A stretch of DNA of 64,000 bases, taken from Hirsutella rhossiliensis. Taxonomy: Eukaryota > Ascomycota > Sordariomycetes > Hypocreales > Ophiocordycipitaceae. The position numbers were made by a program, and so were the translations under genes. Below, one piece after another: positions 20,249 through 30,820 of this stretch (position 1 is the stretch's first letter; the number at the start of each line of letters is the position of its first letter). Where the stretch lies: the NCBI RefSeq assembly GCF_020360975.1, contig NW_025408678.1, forward strand, positions 1,302,001 to 1,366,000, written 5' to 3'. The notes under the pieces are model-generated. The model searched no databases. It saw only the letters and a list, made by a program, of their open reading frames with translations, and was not told the DNA's origin.

Positions 20249-22398
20249 GGTGGTCTGACGGGCGTATAGGAGAAGACGACCAAGGGGTTGTAGGCAGGAG
20301 TGATGGCTGGGGCCCTGGTGTGGTGAGCCGTGGAAGACGTTTGGAGTTCTTTTATAGACACCATGCGTCCGGGCACCAGCAGAGCATCGCCGGACCGGGA
20401 CTCGGAGCGGGCCAGCGTCCCCGGCCGGTCCCCGACCATGGCGTCTGTCCGTGTGTACATATGTCCGAGGAGCTGGACTGGAGGCTGGCTGAGGCCTTAG
20501 GGAACGCTTGAAGTTTTCCTTTGTCGCCTACGCGTCTCTCCGGGCTTGTTCGGTGATCAATCACTGGCTTGCTTGCTTGCTTCTTCTGCCCCGACCACAG
20601 GACCCGTACCGCAATGCAACGTCGTCACGGAATCAAGAGTTTCCGATGCCAGTTTTGGCAAAACGCACGAGGATATTCAGCCAAGCCGGGACTGGTCTTC
20701 AACATGCGAGGACTCCAGGAATAGCAGCACTACGGGACCTTGGTTGTCCGCAGAAGTCCGATTGGGGCAATGGTGCGAACGTGCAACCCCCAGCTGAGCT
20801 CTGCCACGGGAGAGAGGTGTACAGCACAAATAATTAGACGTCTTTCCTTTTTGCAATTACGAGATTCGGGGAGGGGGGTCAATCTCAGTTGCGCCACGAA
20901 GTCGTGCGTGTGGTTCAAGTCGAGGCTGCTGCTGCAACCCTGGCGTCATCACTCCGGGCAGGCATGTCCACCTCGCATCCAGAGAAACAGGGGTCTTTCA
21001 GGGGCCGGGCGGCTTCGATGAGGGAGGGCAATAGTCGATGCTGTACGATATGTCTGCGGGACATTGGTTATCGGGGCTGCAACGTGACTGGTTGCCAAGC
21101 TCAGCTCTGCGGGCTTTGCCATGTCACGGCTGGGCATGTTACCGCTTGCGGTCGAGGGCGCCGGGGTTCGGGACGTGATTCTGGGGGGCTCGCGAATCAA
21201 TGGCCCGAGGGCGAGCAAGGGTCAAGCTGGAGCCGGGGGGCTCCGTCCAGAGCTTACCGGGTGCCCGTGCAAGGCCGGTCCCGAGTTGTGAGAGGTGCCA
21301 CGCATGCAGGACTTGAGATGCGACGGGCTCTGGGCTAACGAGCAGCAGACTCGGCGAGCTTTGGTTGCAAAGTTCAGTGCGGAGAGGCCGTATCATATGC
21401 ACCCCTGGCATGGATACGGAGCTGAGGCCGTCACGCGCCGCGGAATCTTGCCGGCTCCCCATGCCGAGCGTATAAGCTTCCCTGCGTATGTACGTACGCA
21501 TGCGTGGGAAGAGGAGCATGTGTGCAGGCTGGCGAGGAAATGAAGCGCATTTCCGTCCCGTAGGAGCCGTCGACGTCGAGCGGCCGACCTTGCGCTGGCG
21601 AACCATCGCGTCTTGACCCGTGAGCTTTTCCGGTCGTCGACGAGCACCGTTGCTCTGAACTCGCCCCCTGTCCTTGGCCGCTTGAGTGGCTTGTGGACGG
21701 TCCAAGGGCCAACTTCCTCGAAACAAGGGGCGAGGGTCGGGTCCAAGGGCTGCTTTGCCATGATTGCTGACGATGTGAGCCCGGCTGGACTTTGTGCTGG
21801 CTTGCTTGTATGTATGTTTGGCCGATGCCGATGCCTCCCAAGAGTCCCAGGCTCAACAGTGTAAGTTGCAGCGCACCCGGCTTGGAACACAGATGGCCTG
21901 CCCCTGCAAGGCTGAACGGGATCCGTCGTATCACTTGAGCCCATGCAGAAGCACGAAAAACGCCTCGGCGGGTCGGAGCGCGGCAGTGGCTTTCTGTGCG
22001 ACTGCTGGGACCCCGTTGCGTCCCGACGACGAGCTGTGAGGGCGGCAAATGGGATGGGGTTTCCGAGGACGCCGTGTAGCCAGCAAGCCACGGACGCCCG
22101 TCTTGCCTGTGCAACGGCTGTTGTTGACGTGAACCACGGTGTGACGTGAACGTGTCGATGCTGGCGAGCTCGGCCCCGTGCCTTGGTGTTTCACCGGATG
22201 GGTTTCTTCGCGACTACACGGCGTCGTTTCAATCATGCTCGTCGCATTTCGGTATTCTCAAACGCTCCTCTGCGGACGCGCCGCAGGCAATGCTATGCAA
22301 GAAAACAGGGGGGTTGGAAACCTCGCCAGCCCAGACTCCATTCACCGCCCAAACACCGTCAAACAACATGGAACCACGAGATATTATAAGCCTGCCCA
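20249..22398. other. 2.1-kb intergenic region left of GUT2
   Basis: This separates the 5' end of the BBE-like gene from the 3' end of GUT2. Several ORFs of 80-230 codons exist on both strands (for example 21393-22114 minus), but they overlap heavily and show no domain, splice logic or leader. I see no supported gene. A small CTTG microsatellite lies near 20565-20582. Confidence 0.4.
20351..20356 (-). promoter_or_regulatory. TATA box of the BBE-like oxidase gene
   Basis: TATAAA on the minus strand (CTATAAAAG context) about 105 bp upstream of the ATG at 20248. Confidence 0.5.
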
Positions 22399-24548
22399 TC
22401 AAGCCTCGGAAGCCAGGGCTCCGTCGTCACCGGCCTCCAGCTCCGCCGCCCTCGCGGCCTTCTTCGCCCCAGCGTCGCCCGTCGCCGTGCCGTCCGCGTG
22501 CCTTGCCCGGCTGGCCTCGACGACGCCGCGCAGGACCTCTTCGCGCGTCATTGCGAGCCTGTCCTCGGCCAGGCCCATGCTGCGCAGGAAATGCACCGTG
22601 GCCTTCCACTCCTGCTCCTGGCGCGGCTTGCTCCAGCCCAGCTCCTCGGCCATGACGTCGATGATGCGCGGGAGAGCCCGCAGCGCCGTGTTGACGTCGA
22701 GGAAGGCGAGCCGCATGCGCCGCGAGATGACGTCGGCCGCCGTGCACGCCGCCTCGGCGCGGATGGCGTGCCGGACCTCGGCCTCGACGAAGGGGAACGA
22801 GGCGGCGAGACGCGTGGTGGCGGCGCCGGCCGAGGGGGGGGAGGCGGACGACGAGGCGCCGAGGACGGCCCACGCGCGGTCGCCGTAGTTGGTGGCAAGG
22901 TGGAAGGCCACGTCGGCGTCGATGTCGTGTGTCTCCATCAGCTGCGCCGGCAGCGCGGCCGAGTATCCGTGGGCGCCGACTACGGGGGTCCATCGCGTGC
23001 GGCATTCGCCCGTCGTGGTGAAGCCCGGCAGGCCGCCGCCGCTAATGTCGGGCATGGCGATGGCCTGGGGCTTCAGGTCGAACACCTTGATGGCCTCGTC
23101 GACGGCGTCCTCGGCCATCTGGCGGTACGTGGTCCATTTGCCGCCGGCGCAGGTGAGCAGGCCCGAGGGCGAGACGGTGACGAGATGGCTGCGGACGAGG
23201 GACTCGGTGTTCCCCACGGCCTTGGGGTCCTTGACCAAGGGTCGGATGCCTGCGCAAGACGACCGTCAGCTAACCCTCGTGGCGCAAGGCGGAGGCGCAG
23301 AGCAAGGGGGGAGGACTCACCAGACCAAGTCGCGAGGACGTCGTTGCGCGTGAGGACCGACTCGGGTGCCAGGAGCTTGCTGACCTCCTTGAGGATAAAG
23401 TCGACGTCGCTTTGCCGGGCAACGGGCTCCCGCTCAACCTCGCAGGCGTTGTCGGTGGTGCCGGCGACCGTCATGCCCTGCCACGGAAGGACAAAGATGA
23501 CGCGGCCGTCGGACGTGGCGGCGTCGAGGATGCCCATGTTCTTGGGGCACAGCTTGCCCGGCAGCATGACGTGGGCACCCGAGGCCGGGGCGACAATGGG
23601 CTTGCGGCCGGGGTCGTCCATCTGCTCGAGGGCGTCGGTGAAGGGCCCCGTGGCGTTGATGACGCCCTTTGCGCGGACCGAGAAGTCGCGCGCGTCGTCG
23701 CCGTCGACGTCGGCCATGAGGTCGCGCACCCTTGCGCCGCAGACGCGGCCGCGGGCGTCCTTTTCCAGCGCCGTGACCTGGGCGTGGTTGAGGACGGTGG
23801 CGCCGTAGAGCGAGGCGGTCAGGGCGAGCGAGACGTTCATGCGCGAGTCGTTGTGCTGGCCGTCGTAGTAGACGAGGGCGCCGATGAGGTTGTCCCTGCG
23901 CAGCAGCGGGAAGGCCTCGAGGGCCCTCGTGCGGCTCATGAGATAGGAGCTCTCGAGGCCCTGGGAGCCGGCGAGCAGGTCGTACATCTTGCAGCCGACC
24001 CAGAGGTAGGGCGCCTGCCACCAGCGCTGCAGCGGCAGCAGGATGGGCAGCGAGCCCGAGAGGTGCGGCGCGACGTCGAGGAAGCCCTTGCGCTCGCGCA
24101 GGGCCTCCATGACGAGCTGCAGCTGCGGGTAGTCGAGGTTCCACACGGCTTTTTCCAGGTACCGCACGCCGCCGTGGACGAGCTTGGTGCTCTTGGAGCT
24201 GGTGCCGGCCGAGAAGTCGTCGCGCTCGACGAGGGCGACCTTGAGACCGCGGGTGACGGCGTCGAGGGCGATGCCCGCGCCCGTCGCGCCGCCGCCGACG
24301 ATGAGCAGGTCGAACTCGGCGTCAGCGCGCCGCAGGTCGGCCAGCTGGTGGGCGCGGCGCGGGACGGCCGGGAACGAGGGGGCGACGATGCGGCCGGCGG
24401 CGTCGCGCCGCGGCTCGGCGAGCGGCTTGTCGCGGCATGTGCGCCGGCGCCTGGACTGGCTGTAGACGACGGCGGCTCCTCCCGCGGCGGCGGTGACGGT
24501 GACGGCGGCGAGGGGGCGCCAGGCCCGTGAGAAGGCCGACGGCGGCAT
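22399..24548 (-). CDS. GUT2: mitochondrial FAD-dependent glycerol-3-phosphate dehydrogenase
   Basis: Exons 24548-23321 and 23249-22399 (intron 71 nt, phase 1) give 692 residues. The junction reads VLATWSGIRPLVKDPKAV, as in the family. The enzyme oxidises sn-glycerol-3-phosphate to dihydroxyacetone phosphate on the outer face of the inner mitochondrial membrane and passes electrons to ubiquinone. A hydrophobic, basic N-terminus (residues 11-36) fits a mitochondrial targeting and membrane-anchor segment. The FAD fold is LLIVGGGATGAGIALDA near residues 81-97, followed by TSSKSTKLVHGGVRYLE. The C-terminal DAO_C region begins near ETHDIDADVAFHLATNYG. I chose the ATG at 24548. An in-frame ATG at 24647 would add a Pro-rich stretch encoded by a homopolymer run. 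The gene is the left member of the glycerol block with the aquaglyceroporin and GUT1. Confidence 0.93.
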
Positions 24549-24567
24549 GGCCGGGATGTGAGATGCT

Positions 24568-24582
24568 GGGGGGGGGGGGGGG
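24568..24582. repeat. 15-base G homopolymer in the GUT2 leader
   Basis: A run of 15 G on the plus strand (C on the GUT2 sense strand), about 20-34 bp upstream of the chosen GUT2 start. It is a likely length polymorphism and sequencing-error site, and it decides whether the upstream in-frame ATG at 24647 stays in frame. Confidence 0.8.
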
Positions 24583-24673
24583 TGGTGAATCTGGGGCTGG
24601 TTGGCTCGTAGGACGGAGCGTGCTTGCGGGTGGAGGAGAGAGAACACGGGGACGGGGAGAGGAAGAGAAACGC

Positions 24674-24679
24674 TTTATA
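24674..24679 (-). promoter_or_regulatory. TATA box of GUT2
   Basis: TATAAA on the minus strand, about 126 bp upstream of the ATG at 24548 and only 27-32 bp upstream of the alternative ATG at 24647. This spacing favours the downstream start. Confidence 0.5.
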
Positions 24680-26451
24680 GGGGGACGCCGCAGAAGAACG
24701 GCAAGTGCTGAAACAGGGGGGGAAGCCGTCGCCCTTTTGCGGTATTTGTGGAAACATGGCCGGCCGCTCGGCAGCGGGCGCCCCGGCCCATGGCGCTCTC
24801 AGCCGGGGCGTCCACGTGCTGGGCGGCTAATGGACATGACGAGACGAGCGAGTTGACGATGTATTACCTGCGCATGCGGCGGCGGCTCTAGACAGCCGAC
24901 ATCAGATTCCAGGCGGGATTGAAATCCGTGTACCGAGTTGGCACTCTTTCGCCCTCGCACGTCTCCGGCCATGGTCCATCTCCGACGTGGGTGGGTCGTC
25001 TTCTTCTTCGCCGTCTGCCGCTACGGACAGCCTCCTCCTGCTCTCGACTCCTCTCGACTCCTCTCGACGCCTGCCTCAAACTGGCCCGACTCTGACGAAA
25101 TCGCCATGATCTTCGCAGCCTGTCGTCTCGGTCCTTGCGCCCCGAAGACGTGCGAGAATCCACCGGTACGTACCCCGCATACGTCATCGCGCCCGGCCGC
25201 GACGCACCTCGGCTTTCCCGCCCCGAGTCTTTCTTCAGGGGTCCTCCGGGCACCTTCCAAGGGGACCCACGCGTTCGGTTCGGTCTCGGTATCCCGTCCC
25301 GAGCGCCAAGCGCCTAAACCACCACCCATCAACCTCCCCCTGCCCACTCAACAACTAGTAGTTCTGCCGGAAAAAAAACGTCCCACTAATTATTCATTAG
25401 CGGGCGGCACCCGAAACGGCGCGCGCAGAGGGACCACGGCGCCCTTCCCGGCCGTCCCGTCCTTGAATTATCGCCATTGTAATACATACAGGACACACAA
25501 CATGCAGTTACAAGTACATTGCCCGACTGACTCGGTGAGCAACGCGGCTGGACCTGGCGAGAAAGCCTCGCGCCGCGGCGACCTGCAGGCCAAGCTCTCC
25601 TTGCGCGCTGCCACGTTGAAGTAGCCAGGCCTGCAGGCGCTGTAGGCTACCCATTGATGCCCGAGGACAGGCGGATGGGCGGGCTTGTTACACGCTGTGT
25701 GCTCTGATTCGCAGCCATGTGGGCACAGCCGACGGCATATGTGTGTACATGCCGTACAACTCGGTGCTGAATAACTCAGACGTATACCATGTACGATAAC
25801 GCCGCCTTTCCTGCCTGCCCGCGATCCTCGCATGACGGCCCTCGGCGCAAGAGCCGGCTCCATGGTCGCCCCCTTTCCAGACCACCAAAGGCCCCGTCCT
25901 GCCGATATCCCCTTCGCCGTACCAAACAGTTCTGTGAAATGTCCACCGGCTACCGCCTCTTCCCCACGCGCTGCCAAAATCTTGACCCATTCCATGTACA
26001 TAATGCCCGCCCATCACGGCCCGGCGCGCAGCATACCCGCACTGGGCAGCCTCTTCTCATGTGCCCGTGGCCCACTTGATGATAAGCCCGCGTGGTATCC
26101 CGTAGACATGTGAGACTGGGGCGGCACCAGGATGGGGCAAAGATAAAGAGTCAAATGATGGGAACCCAGGATATAAAGCCTTCTAACCTCCCCCCTCCCA
26201 CCATCATCCCTCGTGGAGCATTGTCATCCAGACATCAAGGCACGCCGCTCCAAAAGTTGATCGTGTAGAGCTGTATCCCAAAACGACCCGCTCGAGTAAA
26301 GGAAAAAGGGGGAAACGCCAAACACTGTCCATTGCCGCTCTGGTCCGGCACCTGCTCGCCCCCTCGACTCGACGTTGCTATAATTTTCAGCCACCTTCCA
26401 TCTTCGCTCCCGGCTTGCGGACCTTTCAAAGTCCCCGACAACACTTCTCGT

Positions 26452-27703
26452 CTACACCCGAGACTCGATCCCGTGGCTGCGAGTGTTGGACCACACGCTG
26501 CGCCGCGGCTTGAACAGGCGGGTGAGTCCGAGGTAGGGCGTGTTGATGGGGCTCTCGCCCGTGTACACGAATGTGTCGTACAGAGCACCGCCGAGCAGGC
26601 AGCCGAAAAAGGGCGCCACCATGGGAATCTGCCTCGAATGTTAGCGCGGGGCTCGCGGCTCACAGCCTTCTGGGGCAGTTTGCTCACCCAAAAGTAGTAG
26701 CCACCGGCCGAGAACACCTCGGAACCGTATCCAATCATGTACGAGACCAGCCGAGGGCCAAAGTCACGAGCCAGGTTGATGGCATAGCCCGTCTCCCAGC
26801 CGAAGCAGGCGCCGATGCCAAAGATGAGGAAGAACAGGCACAGGGGCATCAGCGGGCCGGCGCCAATGTTGTCCGAGTCGGCAAGGGCAAAGATGACAAA
26901 CTGCAGGATGGAGCTGGCGACGATCTCGGAGAAGAACATGCCGGTCCGGGTCATGAAGGCGGCGGGATAGGTGCAGAAGACGCCGGCTGTGGCATTGGGG
27001 CCGCTCACGGTGCGGAGGCCCACGCCGCCCTCAAAGTTGTCAAAGGCCAACTTGTAGTTGCCGTAGACAATGGCGGCTCCTGCCATGGCGCCCAAGAGCT
27101 GGGCCAGGGCGTAGACGGGGAACTTGCGCCAGGGGTGGCCGCGGAAGACGCAGTTGGCAAGAGTCACGGCCGGGTTGATGTGGCCTCCAGACTTGCCCGA
27201 GACATAGACACCCATCATGACGCCGATGCTGTAGAGGGGAGTCAGCAGCCGAGTCTCTGCGTATGCGGCACTTGCATGGCAGGCAGGGGGGGCACGGGCG
27301 AAGAGGCCCGTGGCTGACAGAGTGAGAGGGAGAGGGAGAGGGAGAGGGAGAGGGAGAGTGAGAGGGAGAGAGAGGGAGAGAGAGTTGCTTACCCCCAGCC
27401 CCAGGAGATGCTCTGGTAGTCGCCCTTGGTGCCTTTGCTGAGGACAACCTGGGCGACGACGCCGTCGCCAAAGAGGATGAGGACCATGGTGCCAAGGAAC
27501 TCGGAAAAGGCATCCTGCCAGAGGGAGCGGACCCTGGTCCAGGGCAGCTGCTTCTCGGGCGGCGGAGGCGTGTCGGGGACATCTCGATCCATGACGGGAT
27601 CCTCGTGCTTGGTGGAAGCGCCCATGTCAATCTTGAATACGGGGACAGACTTGTCGACGGACGATTCAGAAAAAGAGTCGTGGGTGGGTGAGAGGGGGGA
27701 CAT
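26452..27703 (-). CDS. aquaglyceroporin (MIP family glycerol/water channel)
   Basis: Exons 27703-27393, 27228-26688 and 26628-26452 give 342 residues. The introns are 164 nt (with a GA-rich microsatellite) and 59 nt. The joins read ISWGWGIGVMMGVYVSG and GGYYFWIPMVAPFFG. The N-terminal about 65 residues are hydrophilic; the remainder holds six membrane helices. The first pore motif is NPA at residues 122-124 (GGHINPAVTLAN). The second is NLA at 255-257, inside YAINLARDFGPRL. The Asp after NLA-R and the FGPR sequence are typical of glycerol-conducting members; yeast Fps1 also has NLA there. The channel should carry glycerol across the plasma membrane. It sits between GUT2 and GUT1. There is no long C-terminal regulatory tail. 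Confidence 0.92.
27319..27384. repeat. GA-rich microsatellite inside an aquaglyceroporin intron
   Basis: Repeated gagagg/gagaggga units fill much of intron 1 of the aquaglyceroporin gene, next to its donor site. On the sense strand it is a CT-rich tract. Confidence 0.8.
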
Positions 27704-28273
27704 GAGTGCGGATTGAAAGGGGAGAAGGGACCGGCGAGAAGTAATATTCCGCCGGGAGAGCTTGTGGATGTGGTGAGAGGTCGGACCTGTGTCGACGGGT
27801 GGCGAGAAACCCTAATCGATGGCCGATGTGGTGTGCGCGCGTAGGTGCGTACGGCAGACAGCAAGACGAGGGAGACAACGTTGGAAGGACGACGCAGTGT
27901 CACCGGCGGCTCATGGCGCGGCACGCCGGGGAAGTCGGCGGCTATTATACAAGTCCCCACGGGGCAGACGGCTGCGGCAGGAGACCGGAGAGGGACGGGG
28001 ATGGGGCGCTGGCGGGAAATGTGACAGCGTTGGCAGAAAGCAAGAAAGAGGAGTCGGACAAGATGGGCCGACGCAGGGGTGGATGGATGGAGGCGGTGGT
28101 TTGAGACGCGCGAGTGAGAGAGAGAGGGCAGAGAAGGGTGTGAGGAGAGAAGGAGGTTTGGGACGGGCAATTCGGGGGGGGTGGTGCCAGGAGTAGTTGG
28201 ACGGAGAGGAGGCGAAAAGAAAACGAAGACCGGGGGGGGGAGGGGGAAGGATGATGAGGAGACAAGAGAGACG

Positions 28274-28305
28274 AGTGACGGAGTGACGGAGTGACGGAGT
28301 GAGGG
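28274..28305. repeat. 8-bp tandem repeat upstream of the aquaglyceroporin
   Basis: Three copies of agtgacgg and one degenerate copy (agtgaggg), about 570-600 bp upstream of the aquaglyceroporin ATG. Each unit holds TGACG, the half-site recognised by CREB/ATF-type bZIP factors. Functional use is inference. Confidence 0.65.
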
Positions 28306-28490
28306 GGTCTTGGGAATGGATCGAGGCTTGGAGGGTTTTGAGAAACGGCCGACTCCCCGCAGAATAACGTCGCTGCCGGCATGAAACCTTGGAAAAGAAT
28401 CATGCCATGGCTGCGAGAACAAAGAGGAGCGGAGGAGAGGGAGGAGCTCTCTGTCGCAGCCCAAGGCTAGTTCTGCTCGCAGCCACCCAG

Positions 28491-28540
28491 ACACAGACAC
28501 ACACTCACACACACAAAGAGAGAGAGAGAGAGAGAGACAC
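28491..28540. repeat. compound CA/GA microsatellite
   Basis: Runs of acacac followed by agagag repeats, interrupted once by ctc. It lies between the divergently transcribed aquaglyceroporin and GUT1 genes. Confidence 0.85.
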
Positions 28541-30820
28541 TGAGCCTCGGTGCAGTTTTCTGCCTAGGCTATTCCTTACTCGGGCACGGGCTAGGCTTAC
28601 TCTGGCGGTGCTAGTTCACGTGGCGCCGCGGGACCGAATCTGCAAGGCCCCCGATGTCCCGACGCCGTCACAATTAATTAATAATGGACAAGGTGCCAAG
28701 TACGGAGGTATGTACCATGTACAGTACATCCGCAACAAGGCATGGGCCGGGGTTGGGATTTTGTTTTCCTTCCTTCTTTCTTTCTCTTCTTGTCAAAACG
28801 CCGCTGCGAGCCGCGCTATTCTCCGGCCAGCGTTCCCGACACCGGAGACGACGAGAACAGACGTGCCGAGCCCAGCAACGGCTCTCCCCTCGGCCAGTCG
28901 GAAGCGCCCGGGCACAGCAGAATGCGTATGTAGGCAATGGCCTGATGTAACCGCCGCACATGCGTGTGTACGAGGACAGCATCGCGATCACGCACGAGCC
29001 CCAGCAATGGAAGTCTGCCGAAGCCGCCACCCACCTCCAACGACGGGGGGCTTTTTTTTTTTGCGGGCAGTCTTCAGCGCAAGGCTGGGCGGTGGAGCTT
29101 CCATCCGCCCGTAGGCAGGTACTGTACATGCTCCACTGGCCCGCTATGCAAACGGGCCCCGGATGCTTAGCCAGGGCCTGCAACGCGTCGGGGCGCCCTG
29201 GCACGCAACAATTCCACCGGGGCGCACGTGACGACAGCCGGCCAGCAGCCAGCCGCGGCTCGCCCCCCACCCACGCAAGTACCGGTACAGAAACTTGCGC
29301 GATGACGATTGTGCCGGAGCTTTTGCGCCCGTGACGACAAACTCTGTCACAACAACAACATGGGCTTCATCCGCGAATTTAATTTTGTTTGAAAAGAAGA
29401 TGCAGGCAGACTCAGAATTGCGCAATGAAGCAAGTCTCGGGTGACTTTTCTGAAATATCGTGACGGCCAAGAACGCACCGCAAACCTCCGCTTCCAGCCT
29501 GGTTCTAGAACAGCCGCTCCCCCACCCGCTCTCTCTCCGCTCCCCGCTTCTCTTGCAGGTCTGAATCCCTGCCACCTCGACCAGTTCCCTGAGGTTATTC
29601 ACATGCGGAACGAAAAGAAAGAGATTTCATGCAAATGGCTCAACGGCCTTCCTCAATCGACGGGCAGAGAAAAGACGCGCCCTCCCGATTCGGAGCCTTG
29701 GCCTCGGCCCTCCCAAACCTCGCCCTGCACCTGAGCCGCACCCAGGCTTGCATGCGAGGATACAATTATTACATGTGCGGGAGCGCAGCTTCTTCTCCCA
29801 GCCGCCTCCCTGCATCGGGTCAGCACAGCATGGCTGACAACTTGGTTTCGAGTGGCTAGCCGTAGCTTTCTTGGGATAGTTCTGTGCTGTGCAAGCTGTA
29901 CAACACCGTTCCGGGACACGCTCCGTATGAGGCGGCATCCTTTGCTGGTTGCAGACACCCAGACTTTTCCGATGCCTTCCTTTGCCCTCCGTTTCGTTCC
30001 TTGTTTATAATCTCCCAGAGTTTGCAAAGCGCTCCGTCGTCTCCTCTTCCCTGCCTAATCCGACGCTGCGGCAACAAACACCGCACAGGGGGCATGTCCG
30101 TCATGGACAACGTGTCGGCTCTATGCACGGCGTCAGCCGCCATCACGAGCAGAGCAAAAGGAAAACCAACAAACGGCCAGGCGCATGCATATTCTAGACC
30201 AGCTTCTAGCCTCGAGCGAGCTCGGTCCCCAAACCCCGAGCGCCCGTGTCATGGCATCGCCTAGCTTGCTCGCCTTGGCCCCTCGACGATGTTTGAGATG
30301 CACAGCACCAAGCGCCAATCCATGGCGGCTTCTCGGCCTTGCTGCTGGCCCCGTGACCAGCGTCGATTTTTTCCTCCCCCACAGCTTCTGGGGCGGATGT
30401 GGAGAAACAGGCCAGGATGCTGAAGAAAGCGGGGGAGCCCGGAAGGGGCCCCACGAGGGGGGCATGGATGACGATGCCCCTACCTTGAGCCAAGGCACGG
30501 TTTAATTTAGCGCGCCTGTCTCGTCGAATGCCTCACTGCGTCTTGATCTCAACACCGAGGCCAGACCCCTTCCCTCGTTGGCGACCCTCACCCCCTTCTC
30601 AGCCTCAGCTCCCAAACCCGCACCTCAACTGCATCAATCATCCCCCGCAGCCTCTCCAAGAACCTCCTCATATCTTCCCCCCGCTCGCCCGCCCTCCTCG
30701 GTTCCCCGCCGCTTCATTGTCTCCCCCCCCACACTCGGTCTGCGCCTCTTTGTCGCGTGTCCCTGATTTCAGATCTTCCAAACCGAGCTCCTCTTCTCCT
30801 GAACAGCAGAGACTGCCGCC

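Larger units (their letters stand above)
24549..26451. other. intergenic between GUT2 and the aquaglyceroporin
   Basis: 1.9 kb holding the GUT2 promoter (TATA at 24674) and the 3' UTR of the aquaglyceroporin gene. Three near-copies of ctcctctcga lie near 25043-25068. A plus-strand ORF at 24938-25624 (228 codons) has no domain, no leader and biased composition, so I do not call it a gene. Confidence 0.4.
27704..30820. other. 3.1-kb divergent intergenic region (aquaglyceroporin / GUT1)
   Basis: The shared upstream region of two divergently transcribed glycerol genes. It contains the agtgacgg array (28274-28305), the CA/GA microsatellite and T/C-rich stretches just before GUT1 (30530-30780). 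ORFs of 75-200 codons are present but overlapping and without domains. It is the longest gene-free stretch in the window, so long promoters or a non-coding transcript are possible. Confidence 0.4.

Noticed and set aside
20249..22398. Possible hidden gene between the BBE-like oxidase and GUT2
   Set aside because: Several overlapping ORFs exist on both strands, but none has a domain, leader or consistent splice model.
22498..24530. Long plus-strand ORFs (436 and 372 codons) opposite GUT2
   Set aside because: Shadow frames of GUT2, which has clear FAD and family motifs. The shadows are rich in Gly, Arg and Val without any domain.
27040..28512. 490-codon minus-strand ORF upstream of and overlapping the aquaglyceroporin
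   Set aside because: Low-complexity Ser/Pro sequence produced by C/T-rich promoter DNA and a microsatellite. It crosses real splice sites.
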